Shown here piece after piece: positions 32,954-40,606 of a DNA stretch of 64,000 nt; the stretch's first letter is position 1, and the number at the start of each line of letters is the position of its first letter. This stretch comes from Streptomyces spinosisporus (GTDB taxonomy: Bacteria > Actinomycetota > Actinomycetes > Streptomycetales > Streptomycetaceae). The notes below the pieces were generated by a model. That model ran no database searches and was not told the origin of the DNA. It saw nothing but the letters and a program-made list of their open reading frames with translations. The stretch covers positions 124,001 through 188,000 of the forward strand of contig NZ_JALDAX010000006.1 in the NCBI RefSeq assembly GCF_022698145.1. Reading direction: 5' to 3'. The translations under genes and the position numbers were made by a program.

Positions 32954-35176
32954 ATGGATCCCACGCCCTCCTCATCGGCGGCCTCGCCGTTCGACATGGT
33001 CAGCGGCGCTCTGACCGACTACATCCCCCGGGGCAAGACCACGCAGGCCACAGGTTCCGCGGGAGCGCAGAGCGACACCCCGGCCCGGCCGCCCGCGGAC
33101 GACCGCCCGGAGGCGGTGGCCGCTGTCCCAGAGGCCGGAGGCGCTGACCGCCCGGAGGCCGGAGGCCAGGAACAGATCCTCGCGGTGGTCAGTCTCGACC
33201 GGAACCTCAAGATCACCAGCTGCAATCTGGACGCCGCTCCGTTCGCGGGGGTGACCGCCGAGCCGGGGACGGACTTCGCCACGCTGCTGCCTCCCGGGGA
33301 CGTGGCGACGGTCACGCAGCGGTTGCGGAACGCCGTCGAGACGCGCGAGGCGCATGTCGCCCGGGTGCAGCGGCTGCGGCGGGACGACGGGACGGACCTG
33401 GTCGTCTCGATGAGCATCCTGCCGTCCGCGGCACGGCACGGCGGTCTGACCGTCTCGCTGATCGCCATGGCCAGGCGGCTGCACCTCTACGCCTCCGCCA
33501 CCGCGATCGGCACGTCCCTGGACATCGGCGAGACCGCGCAGTCCCTCGCCCAGTCCCTGCTGGCCTGGGGAGACGTCGCCGCCGTGGACCTCGATTTCGC
33601 CGTGTGGACCGGGGAGGCCGTCACCGAGCAGACGCACGAGCGCATCCGACTGCGCCGGGCCGCCCTGGTGCCGGACCGGCCCTGGCCCAAGGGGTATCTG
33701 ACGTGCGGGGACAACCTTCCCCGCGAGGCGAGCCGGCTGCTGGTGGGGGCGGTCACGCGCGACGACCTGCCGCAGGCGATCGTCATCCCCGACCGCGAGG
33801 CGATCGAGCGGGTGCTCGGTGATCCACGGCTGGTGCGCGCTCTGGTACCGGGCAACCTGCCGGCGACCGTGGCGTGCATACCGCTCGTGGTGGAGGGACC
33901 GGAGGGCGCACCGGGGCCCGTCGTGCTGGGTGTGACGGAGGTCTGGCGGCGGCCCGAGCGCCCTTTCCGCGACAGTGAGCTGTTCGACCTGCAGGAACTG
34001 GTGGCCAAGACCGCGCGCCACGTGGACCTGGCCCGCCAGCATCAGCGGGAGCACGCGCAGGTTCTGGCGCTGCAGCGCCGGCTGCTGCCGCGGGCCGGCA
34101 GCGACACCATCGAGGTCGCCAGCGTCTATCTGCCCACCACTCCGGACAGCGCGGGCGTCGGCGGCGACTGGGTGAACAGCTTTCCGCTGCCGGGTGACCG
34201 CACCGCACTCGTGGTCGGCGACGTCGTGGGGCATGGCCTGGGGGCCGCGGCGACCATGGGCCAGCTGAGTATGGAGGCCCGCGCGCTGCTGTCCGCGGGG
34301 CTGGGTCCCGGGGAGGTGCTGGAGCGTCTGGACGAGACGGTCACCCTTCTGGACGACACGGACGCGGGTCTGGCGGCCGGGTACAGCGCGCTGGGCTCGA
34401 CCTGCTGCATCGCGGTCTACGATCCCGTGGACCACCGCGTGGTGCTGTCCAACGCGGGTCATCTGCCCCCGGTCCTCGTCCATCCCGACGGGTCCGCCAG
34501 GACCATCGCGGCGCAGCCGCACCCGGGCCTGGGGGCCGAGTTCGCCGTGCGGGAGCCGTTCGACGTGCAGGAGTTCAGCGCGCCGCCCGGCTCGCTCCTC
34601 GCCCTCTACACCGACGGTCTGGTGGAGGAGCAGGCGGCCTCCATCGACGACGGGATCGACCGGCTGACGGAACTGGTCCGTGGGGTGCATCCCTGGGACG
34701 ATCTGCAGGCGACGGCGCGTCGGGTGGTCGGCGAGCTGGCCCCGCAGGGGCGCCTGCGCGACGACGTGACGCTGCTGCTCGCGCGGATGACCGGCCGCCG
34801 CAGCCGGGACACCGCGACCTGGCAGCTGCCCGCGCACGAGGGCACGGCCGCCCGCGCCCGAAGCCTCGCCTCGTCCCTCCTACGGCGATGGCGCACCAGC
34901 GACCAGGCCCGGGACCGTGCGCTGCTGGTGATCAGCGAACTGGTCACCAACGCCGTCCGGTTCGGCTCCGGTCCGGTCACCGTGCGGCTGGTGAAGGCCG
35001 GCGACCACTTGTCGTGCGAGGTCGGCGACACCGGCAACGGCCGTCCGCGGCTGCGGCGCGGTGACGTGCTCGACGACAGCGGGCGCGGCCTGCACGTCAT
35101 CCACAAGCTCACCACCCGCTGGGGCGTGCGCTGGACCAACACCGGCAAGGCCGTCTGGGCGGAACTGGACCTGTAG
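32954..35176 (+). CDS. PAS/GAF/SpoIIE-phosphatase/anti-sigma-kinase fusion regulator
   Basis: The 740-residue protein contains four parts in order: a PAS-like sensor (about 75-160, ILAVVSLDRNLKITSCNLDA), a GAF-like region (about 180-360), a PP2C/SpoIIE phosphatase (about 375-590; VGGDWVNSFPLPGDRTALVV, GDVVGHGLGAAATMGQLSME, LLALYTDGLVEEQ, LRDDVTLLLARM), and an HATPase_c domain of the RsbW type (RALLVISELVTNAVRFGSGP, LRRGDVLDDSGRGLHVIHKL). Such proteins dephosphorylate and phosphorylate anti-sigma antagonists and so tune alternative sigma factors. No sigma or antagonist gene is adjacent. The ATG at 32954 (GGTGAG ahead) is preferred to one at 32909. The gene is divergent from rph. Confidence 0.88.
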   Translation: MDPTPSSSAASPFDMVSGALTDYIPRGKTTQATGSAGAQSDTPARPPADDRPEAVAAVPEAGGADRPEAGGQEQILAVVSLDRNLKITSCNLDAAPFAGVTAEPGTDFATLLPPGDVATVTQRLRNAVETREAHVARVQRLRRDDGTDLVVSMSILPSAARHGGLTVSLIAMARRLHLYASATAIGTSLDIGETAQSLAQSLLAWGDVAAVDLDFAVWTGEAVTEQTHERIRLRRAALVPDRPWPKGYLTCGDNLPREASRLLVGAVTRDDLPQAIVIPDREAIERVLGDPRLVRALVPGNLPATVACIPLVVEGPEGAPGPVVLGVTEVWRRPERPFRDSELFDLQELVAKTARHVDLARQHQREHAQVLALQRRLLPRAGSDTIEVASVYLPTTPDSAGVGGDWVNSFPLPGDRTALVVGDVVGHGLGAAATMGQLSMEARALLSAGLGPGEVLERLDETVTLLDDTDAGLAAGYSALGSTCCIAVYDPVDHRVVLSNAGHLPPVLVHPDGSARTIAAQPHPGLGAEFAVREPFDVQEFSAPPGSLLALYTDGLVEEQAASIDDGIDRLTELVRGVHPWDDLQATARRVVGELAPQGRLRDDVTLLLARMTGRRSRDTATWQLPAHEGTAARARSLASSLLRRWRTSDQARDRALLVISELVTNAVRFGSGPVTVRLVKAGDHLSCEVGDTGNGRPRLRRGDVLDDSGRGLHVIHKLTTRWGVRWTNTGKAVWAELDL

Positions 35177-35202
35177 CCCGCCGGTTGGCCGGGCAGCGGC
35201 GG

Positions 35203-36387
35203 TCAGAGCCACTCCCCCTCAACGGCCGTGGCGGTCAGCCCGGGCGCGGCCGCGTAGAGAACCGTATGGCTGCCGGTCTTCTGTCCGGCGTCGTGCGCGC
35301 GCCGCAGGATGTCGAGTACGGCCGCACCGCCGCGGTTGCCGGTGGTGTAGCTGTCGCGGCTGTACTCCAGGAGCCCGGTCGGCCAGTCGTCGGGCATCGT
35401 CTGCTCCATGTACTCCATCACCCGGGTCCCGCCGGGATGGGCGAGCAGCAGATCGGGATGCCAGGCCTGCTCGTCGTGCTCGTGGCGCGTGCGCAACCAC
35501 TCCCACATCGCGGTGACCGTCTCCTGCACGGCGCGCGGACCGCGGCGGTCCATCACGAAGTGCGTACCGTCGGCCCGGGTGTCCAGCCAGTGCAGGTCGG
35601 AGGTGTCGGGCAGGGTGTGGTGCCAGGCGGCGTCCAGCCGCAGAATCGATTCTGTTCTGGGGCGGCCGGTCACCACCGCGGCCACGGCCGTGTCCGCGAA
35701 CAGCAGCCGCACGATGAGGGATTCCAGGGTGTCGTCGGCGGGCTGGTAGGTGGTGCTCAGCGCCTCCGACACGACCACCAGCACCACCCGGTCGGGATCC
35801 GCGGCGACGAGATCGGCCGCTAGGGCCAGCGATCGGGTTCCGGCGATGCAGGCCCACTGGCTGGCCGGCAGCAGCAGTACGTCGCTGCGCAGGGGAAGGC
35901 GGTTGAACAGGGACAGGTCCAGGCCCGGCAGGGCCGGGGTCGTGGAGTGGCTGGTGATCAGGCAGTCGACGTCGGCGGTGTCCAGCCCGGCGATCTCCAG
36001 GGCCTCGCGGGCCGCGCGCTCCGCGTACGTCTGCACGGCCGCCCAGGCCGGTGCGGTGCGCTCCTGGATGGTCTGCGGCGCCGGTATCGCCTCCAGTGCG
36101 GCGATCGCGCGGTCCACCTCGCCCTCGCTGAAGCCGTCACGGGTGAGCGCTTCACGGGCCGCACCGGCGCCGGGAGTTCGCAGTCCGCTTCCGCCGCTGG
36201 GCGCCACGGCCGTCTCCAGCGGCAGCATCCATCCGCGGGCGGTGATCCCCGTACTCGCGGCGATGCCGTCGATCCGCGGAAGCCATGGGGCCTGCGGATG
36301 GCGACTGCGCACCTCCGCCAGGATCTGGTCGGTCTGTATGGAATGTTCGCCGTGCTTCACGGCGGGAGGACACAAATAGGCGCCCAC
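35203..36387 (-). CDS. Type III polyketide synthase
   Basis: The 394-residue protein carries the catalytic triad of chalcone-synthase-like enzymes: Cys180 in SQWACIAGTRSLALA, His317 in LLLAHPGGTRVMEY and Asn351 in YTTGNRGGAAVLDIL. Length is typical for the family (about 350-400). Such enzymes extend an acyl-CoA starter with malonyl-CoA units and cyclise the chain to a resorcinol, pyrone or naphthalene. It is not an obvious RppA or germicidin synthase from memory of those sequences, and no monooxygenase, methyltransferase or P450 lies beside it, so the product is unknown. The GTG at 36387 follows GAGGGG. It converges on the phosphatase gene. Confidence 0.85.
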   Translation of the reverse strand: MGAYLCPPAVKHGEHSIQTDQILAEVRSRHPQAPWLPRIDGIAASTGITARGWMLPLETAVAPSGGSGLRTPGAGAAREALTRDGFSEGEVDRAIAALEAIPAPQTIQERTAPAWAAVQTYAERAAREALEIAGLDTADVDCLITSHSTTPALPGLDLSLFNRLPLRSDVLLLPASQWACIAGTRSLALAADLVAADPDRVVLVVVSEALSTTYQPADDTLESLIVRLLFADTAVAAVVTGRPRTESILRLDAAWHHTLPDTSDLHWLDTRADGTHFVMDRRGPRAVQETVTAMWEWLRTRHEHDEQAWHPDLLLAHPGGTRVMEYMEQTMPDDWPTGLLEYSRDSYTTGNRGGAAVLDILRRAHDAGQKTGSHTVLYAAAPGLTATAVEGEWL

Positions 36388-36571
36388 GATTACGCCCCTC
36401 TCTCAGCGAATCCTGACGGCACGAAGTGGCCTGAACCTGCCTAAATCAGCAGACTGGGGTCAAGACGCCGTAGTGGCACTCTACTTCGCACCGTTCACGG
36501 ATTGGCTGGAACCAGGGATCGAGGGCGCCCGGCTTGTGCCGTTTCCTTCCTCGTTCCTTCCTGGGCCCTTG

Positions 36572-37561
36572 CTAGCGGTTGACGGACCTCATCCCGACCT
36601 CGTCATAGCGCTCACCCGCCGCCTGCGGCAGCTCGGCGTCGATACGGGCCAAGTCGTCCTTGCTGAGCGTGATGTCGAGTGCGCCGGCGTTCTGCTCCAG
36701 GTAGGTACGGCGCTTGGTGCCCGGGATCGGGACCAGGTTCTCGCCCTGGGCCAGCACCCATGCGATGGCCAACTGCGCCGGGGTGACGCCCTTCTCGGCG
36801 GCGATCTCCTTGACCTTCGCCGCGAGCCTCTGGTTGGCATCCAGATTGGCGTCCTGGAAACGCGGGTTCTGGCGGCGCCAGTCGTTGGCGTCCAGGTCGT
36901 CCGGCGAGGTGAACCGGCCGGCGAGGAAGCCGCGGCCGAGCGGCGAGTACGGCACGAACCCGATGCCGAGCTCCCGGCAGGTGGGCAGCACCTCGGCCTC
37001 CACGTCCCTGGACCACAGCGAGTACTCGCTCTGTACGGCGGTGATCGGATGCACGGCGTGGGCGCGTCGGATGGTCTCCGCGCTCGCCTCGCTCAGCCCG
37101 ATGTGGCGGACGGTGCCCGCCTCGACCAGTTCGCCCAGCGCGCCCACGGTCTCCTCGATGGGCACGTTCGGGTCGACCCGGTGCTGGTAGTACAGGTCGA
37201 TGTGGTCGGTCCCCAGACGCTGCAGGGAGCCGTGGACCGAGCTGCGGACATGCTCGGCGGAACCGTCCTGGGGACCCACCGTGCTGCTGTCGCCGGGTAC
37301 GGCGTCGTCCATCCGGTAGTTGAACTTCGTCGCGATCACATACTCGTCGCGATGCCCCCGGATCGCCTCGCCGACGAGCGACTCGTTGGTGAGCGGTCCG
37401 TACATCTGCGCGGTGTCGAGGAAGGTGATGCCGAGGTCGAGGGCCCGGCGGATGGTGGCGATGCCCTCGTCCTGGTCGGCGGTTCCGTAGAAGGCGGACA
37501 TGCCCATGCATCCGAGGCCGATGGCCGATACCTGGAGATCCCGCAGACTGCGCTTCTGCAT
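36572..37561 (-). CDS. Aldo/keto reductase
   Basis: The 329-residue protein is a typical TIM-barrel aldo/keto reductase with the catalytic set Asp49, Tyr54 (FLDTAQMYGP), Lys79 (VIATKFNY) and His127 (DLYYQHRVDP). The NADPH-binding end is also present (VPIPGTKRRTYLEQNAGAL). It resembles the AKR13/YakC-like group of general carbonyl reductases. A MerR-type promoter with a 19-bp spacer and a perfect 12-bp inverted repeat precede it, which suggests induction by a redox or drug signal sensed by a MerR protein encoded elsewhere. The physiological substrate is unknown. Confidence 0.9.
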   Translation of the reverse strand: MQKRSLRDLQVSAIGLGCMGMSAFYGTADQDEGIATIRRALDLGITFLDTAQMYGPLTNESLVGEAIRGHRDEYVIATKFNYRMDDAVPGDSSTVGPQDGSAEHVRSSVHGSLQRLGTDHIDLYYQHRVDPNVPIEETVGALGELVEAGTVRHIGLSEASAETIRRAHAVHPITAVQSEYSLWSRDVEAEVLPTCRELGIGFVPYSPLGRGFLAGRFTSPDDLDANDWRRQNPRFQDANLDANQRLAAKVKEIAAEKGVTPAQLAIAWVLAQGENLVPIPGTKRRTYLEQNAGALDITLSKDDLARIDAELPQAAGERYDEVGMRSVNR

Positions 37562-37596
37562 CTGGTGTCCCAGCCTTTCTGCACTTTCGCGCCGTC

Positions 37597-37626
37597 GGAC
37601 GGCGGGGCCTCGTGCGCCCCGCCGTC
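37597..37626. repeat. Perfect 12-bp inverted repeat at the reductase transcription start
   Basis: GGACGGCGGGGC and GCCCCGCCGTCC flank a 6-nt loop. It covers the predicted start site of the aldo/keto reductase mRNA, so it could be an operator or a 5'-end hairpin. Confidence 0.65.
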
Positions 37627-37630
37627 CGCG

Positions 37631-37661
37631 ACGCTACGACCTGGAGCGCACTCGAGCGCAA
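37631..37661 (-). promoter_or_regulatory. MerR-type promoter of the aldo/keto reductase gene
   Basis: On the minus strand TTGCGC and TAGCGT are separated by 19 bp, and the spacer holds the imperfect palindrome CTCGAGTGCGCTCCAG (12 of 16 symmetric). An overlong spacer with a dyad in it is characteristic of promoters activated by MerR-family proteins. Confidence 0.55.
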
Positions 37662-37869
37662 GCCGGGCCGAGGTGGCGTGTTGGGCTCTGGCACCGCTTC
37701 GTCACGGCGGGAGACCAGCCGCTCCAGGCGGCATCGTCGGCCCGGGCGTGTCATGGCCACACGCCCGGTCGACCCGCCTCCGCCGCAGGCGATTCCTGCC
37801 GAGCGTGAAACTTCGCCCGTTTATCACCCAAACGGGCAGGTAAGAGAGGCTGGTGGGGTGTGGAGCGCA

Positions 37870-37910
37870 CGGCGGGTCCGTCGGGTCGGTGTGACCCGGC
37901 GGACCCGCCG
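37870..37910. terminator. Strong hairpin after the GH64 gene
   Basis: Arms of 18 bp (CGGCGGGTCCGTCGGGTC / GACCCGGCGGACCCGCCG; one non-Watson-Crick pair) with a 5-nt loop lie 45 bp beyond the GH64 stop. Confidence 0.75.
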
Positions 37911-37954
37911 GTCAGGGGTTCAGAGGTCGCTCGGCGTACGGGCTGCCGGATCGG

Positions 37955-39313
37955 CTACCAGCCGACGGCGACCAGGAGCCATTGCGGGTCGGCATGGGAG
38001 ATGAAGGAGGACCGGCCCGCCACGTCGTCGTAGGGGAATCCGTAGGCGAGGTTGTTGATGGCGTTGTCGTGCCAGAACTTGGCGTAGTAGTTGGCGGGTG
38101 CCGCCTTGTAGAACTGCGCCGGGTCGGACTGCTGGGAGGACGGCAGTGTGGCGACGTGGCGGTTCAGGGCGGCGCACATGTTGGGGTTGCCCGCCAGGGA
38201 GGCCGCGCAGCCGAAGATGTCGGAGGTGGCCGCGTTCACGCCCACGGACTGGGCGTAGGCGGTGAAGTAGTTGGCGTTGGCGCCGCCCGCGCGGAAGCTC
38301 GGGTCGCTGCCGGGCGCGATGATCCGGTACGGGGCCTGGGTCTGGGCCAGCACGTCGAACTGGGAGGGCACCGCGTCGATGAACCGCTGGAAGGTGGTGG
38401 CGCGGTCCTCGGCGAAGGTCTGCCGGTTCTCGCCGACCTCGACGTCGTAGCCGTCCTTGCTGTGCAGGCGCATGGCCAGCTTCAGGCCGAAGGCGTCGAC
38501 GCGGGTGGTGTTGCCGTTGAAGACGTTGTTGCCGACCGTGAACTCGATGAAGTCGTAGTAGGGGCCGTTGGGTGAGCCCAGGTAGAAGTACATGCGGCCC
38601 GCGGAGTTGGCGGGCATGTCGAGGTAGGGCTGCTCGGCGATGGAGTGCGTCTGGCCGTTGAAGCTCCAGTACACCTGGCTGTCGGGGTACTTGCCGTTGG
38701 TGCGGTTGAGGATCTTCACCTCGACGGCGTTGCTCGCCGGGGGTATGCCGCTGGTGTCGCCCCAGAAGTCGTCGGGCGCAGCGGAGGTGCCGCCGGGGCC
38801 GTAGACCTGGAACTCATACAGGGAGTAGCCGTACGGCGTGGCCCGTGCGGTGCCGTAGAGGCGGACGTAGCGGCCGCTGCCGGAGATGGTGATGTTCTGG
38901 GTGCCGCCGGTGGCGGTGGTGGTGGAGTGGACGGTGGTCCAGGTGTTTGCGTCGGTGGAGGTCTGGATCTGGAAGGCGGTCGCGTAGGCGGCCTCCCAGT
39001 TCAGGGTGACGCGACTGATCTGCTGGACGGATCCGAGGTCGATCCGGATCCACTGCGGGTCGGAGAAGGCCGAGGACCAGCGGGTGCCGGTGTTGCCGTC
39101 GACCGCCGCGCTCGCGGGGAAGGTGCCGCTCTCGGTCGACGAGGCGGTGGCGGGCCTGCCCTGGGACAGCAACTCGTCGGCCGCGTGCGCGGACGAGGGC
39201 GCGAGGGCGGCGAAGAAGGCGGCCATCAGGACGACGACCAGGCCGAGAGCCGCGTGTGACCGTGCGGCGCTGGCCGGTGGTCTGCGGGTGGGTGCGCTGA
39301 CGGAACTCTGCAT
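37955..39313 (-). CDS. Secreted beta-1,3-glucanase (GH64 type) with F5/8C module
   Basis: The 452-residue protein has a signal peptide (about 1-45), an F5/8 type C (CBM32-like) binding module (about 48-178; GTRWSSAFSDPQWIRIDLGS, SGRYVRLYGTARATPYGYSL) and a GH64 thaumatin-like catalytic domain (about 190-452). Landmarks of the latter are NGKYPDSQVYWSFNGQTHSI, TTRVDAFGLKLAMRL, EVGENRQTF and the closing HADPQWLLVAVGW. GH64 enzymes release laminaripentaose from beta-1,3-glucan. Most known ones carry CBM13 or none, so the discoidin module is less usual. The ATG at 39313 follows GAGGAG; a perfect GAGAGCGCTCTC site lies 56 bp upstream. Confidence 0.87.
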   Translation of the reverse strand: MQSSVSAPTRRPPASAARSHAALGLVVVLMAAFFAALAPSSAHAADELLSQGRPATASSTESGTFPASAAVDGNTGTRWSSAFSDPQWIRIDLGSVQQISRVTLNWEAAYATAFQIQTSTDANTWTTVHSTTTATGGTQNITISGSGRYVRLYGTARATPYGYSLYEFQVYGPGGTSAAPDDFWGDTSGIPPASNAVEVKILNRTNGKYPDSQVYWSFNGQTHSIAEQPYLDMPANSAGRMYFYLGSPNGPYYDFIEFTVGNNVFNGNTTRVDAFGLKLAMRLHSKDGYDVEVGENRQTFAEDRATTFQRFIDAVPSQFDVLAQTQAPYRIIAPGSDPSFRAGGANANYFTAYAQSVGVNAATSDIFGCAASLAGNPNMCAALNRHVATLPSSQQSDPAQFYKAAPANYYAKFWHDNAINNLAYGFPYDDVAGRSSFISHADPQWLLVAVGW

Positions 39314-39368
39314 GGGGGGTCTCCTCAGGCCGGTTCGGCGTGCGTGGGGATGGAGCAACAGCAGAAGA

Positions 39369-39382
39369 AGAGAGCGCTCTCT
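39369..39382. promoter_or_regulatory. LacI-type operator (GAGCGCTC class), site 1
   Basis: AGAGAGCGCTCTCT is a perfect 14-bp palindrome with a central CG, 56 bp before the GH64 start. It resembles the TGGGAGCGCTCCCA box of the cellobiose repressor CebR but differs in the flanks. Confidence 0.7.
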
Positions 39383-39492
39383 GGGGTTCTAGTCCTGCAT
39401 CCGCCTGACGTCAACAACTGAAGCCAAAATCAAGCGCGTTGCCCTCTGCCCCTACATCCCTTGACGCCTCCGGTACGGACCTGACCGCGCCG

Positions 39493-40533
39493 TCACGCCG
39501 ACTCGCGGACCACGAGCTCGGGCTCGAAGACCACCGACGTCACCTCGGTGCGTACGCCCTGGAGGTGCTCGTCGAGCAGGCGGGCCATCCGGGCCGCCAT
39601 CTCCTCGACCGGCTGGCGGACGGTGGTCAGCCGGGGGCGGCAGGTGACGGCGATGCTGGAATCGTCGAAGCCGACCACCGCGACGTCCTCGGGCACCCGG
39701 CGACCGCGTTCACGCAGCACCTGGCAGGCGCCCTGGGCCATGAGATCGTTGGCGGCGAACACCCCGTCCGTGCCCGGATGACGGTCCAGGAGGTCCGCCA
39801 TGGCCGCGATGCCGCTGTCGAGGGTGAAGCCGCCCTCGGCGACCGGGACGTAGGGGTGGCCGTGGCGGGCGAGTGTGTCGCGGAATCCAGCCAGCCGCTC
39901 CTGGCTCGCCGCGACGTCCAACGGGCCGCTGATCGTGGCGAGTTGACGGCATCCGCGGGCAAGCAGATGCTCGGCGGCGAGGTGCGCTCCGTCCCGGTGT
40001 GCGAGGTCGACGTAGCTCAGCGGCACCGGACGGGACGGCCGGGCGAAGAGCACCGCGGGGAGCCGGGCGTCGGCGAGGAGGGCGGGCAGCGGGTCGTCGG
40101 AGTGGGTGGAGACCACCAGGGCGCCGTCGGCGCGCCCCTGCCGCAGATAGGTCAGCACCTCCTCCCGGGCCTCGGCGGACTCGGCGAACATCAGGACCGG
40201 GTGCAGGGAGCGGGGGCGCAGGAAGCCGACGATGCCGCCGACCACGCGCCCGAAGAAGGGGTCCGCGAACACCCGCGCGGCGAAGGCGTTCTGACCGGCG
40301 TCCGAGGTGTCGCCCGCGCCGGACACCACCAGGGCTACGGTCTCGGTCCGCCGGGTCACCAGGGAACGGGCGGCCCGGTTGGGCGCGTAACCCGTCCGCC
40401 CGATGGCACGGCGGACCAGTTCCTGTATCTCGGGATCCACATTGCGGATGCCGTTGACGACCCGGGACACCGTCGCCCGGGAGACACCGGCCTCCCGGGC
40501 GACGTCCTCAAGCGTCGGGGCCCGTCTGCTCAT
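39493..40533 (-). CDS. LacI-family repressor of the beta-glucan locus
   Basis: The 346-residue protein begins with the LacI helix-turn-helix (PTLEDVAREAGVSRATVSRV, then VNGIRNVDPEIQELV). A sugar-binding effector domain follows (ETVALVVSGAGD, GALVVSTHSDDPLPALLADA, DGVFAANDLMAQGACQVLRE, VAVVGFDDSSIAVTCRPRLT). It sits downstream of the DUF1996/barrel operon, with its own operator in the 73-bp gap, so it is probably autoregulated. Three copies of a GAGCGCTC palindrome around it mark a likely regulon: itself, GH64, and the DUF1996 gene with the divergent beta-helix gene. The inducer is probably a beta-glucan oligosaccharide, but this is inferred. Confidence 0.9.
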   Translation of the reverse strand: MSRRAPTLEDVAREAGVSRATVSRVVNGIRNVDPEIQELVRRAIGRTGYAPNRAARSLVTRRTETVALVVSGAGDTSDAGQNAFAARVFADPFFGRVVGGIVGFLRPRSLHPVLMFAESAEAREEVLTYLRQGRADGALVVSTHSDDPLPALLADARLPAVLFARPSRPVPLSYVDLAHRDGAHLAAEHLLARGCRQLATISGPLDVAASQERLAGFRDTLARHGHPYVPVAEGGFTLDSGIAAMADLLDRHPGTDGVFAANDLMAQGACQVLRERGRRVPEDVAVVGFDDSSIAVTCRPRLTTVRQPVEEMAARMARLLDEHLQGVRTEVTSVVFEPELVVRESA

Positions 40534-40567
40534 GCAGGCACCCTAACGGACCTGCGGATCACGCAAT

Positions 40568-40577
40568 AGAGCGCTCT
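40568..40577. promoter_or_regulatory. LacI-type operator (GAGCGCTC class), site 2
   Basis: AGAGCGCTCT is a perfect palindrome 35 bp before the lacI start at 40533, in the gap after the barrel-hydrolase gene. It points to autoregulation. Confidence 0.65.
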
Positions 40578-40606
40578 CCCGGGGCGGTGCGTGGGGCCGG
40601 GAGCCG

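Larger units (their letters stand above)
37562..37954. other. Hairpin-rich intergenic region with no gene
   Basis: About 390 bp between the aldo/keto reductase start and the GH64 stop, both minus strand. I find no coding frame, but four separate inverted repeats: 37597-37626 (12-bp arms), 37742-37768 (10-bp arms CCGGGCGTGT / ACACGCCCGG), 37815-37837 (8-bp arms GCCCGTTT / AAACGGGC) and 37870-37910 (18-bp arms). Confidence 0.7.
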
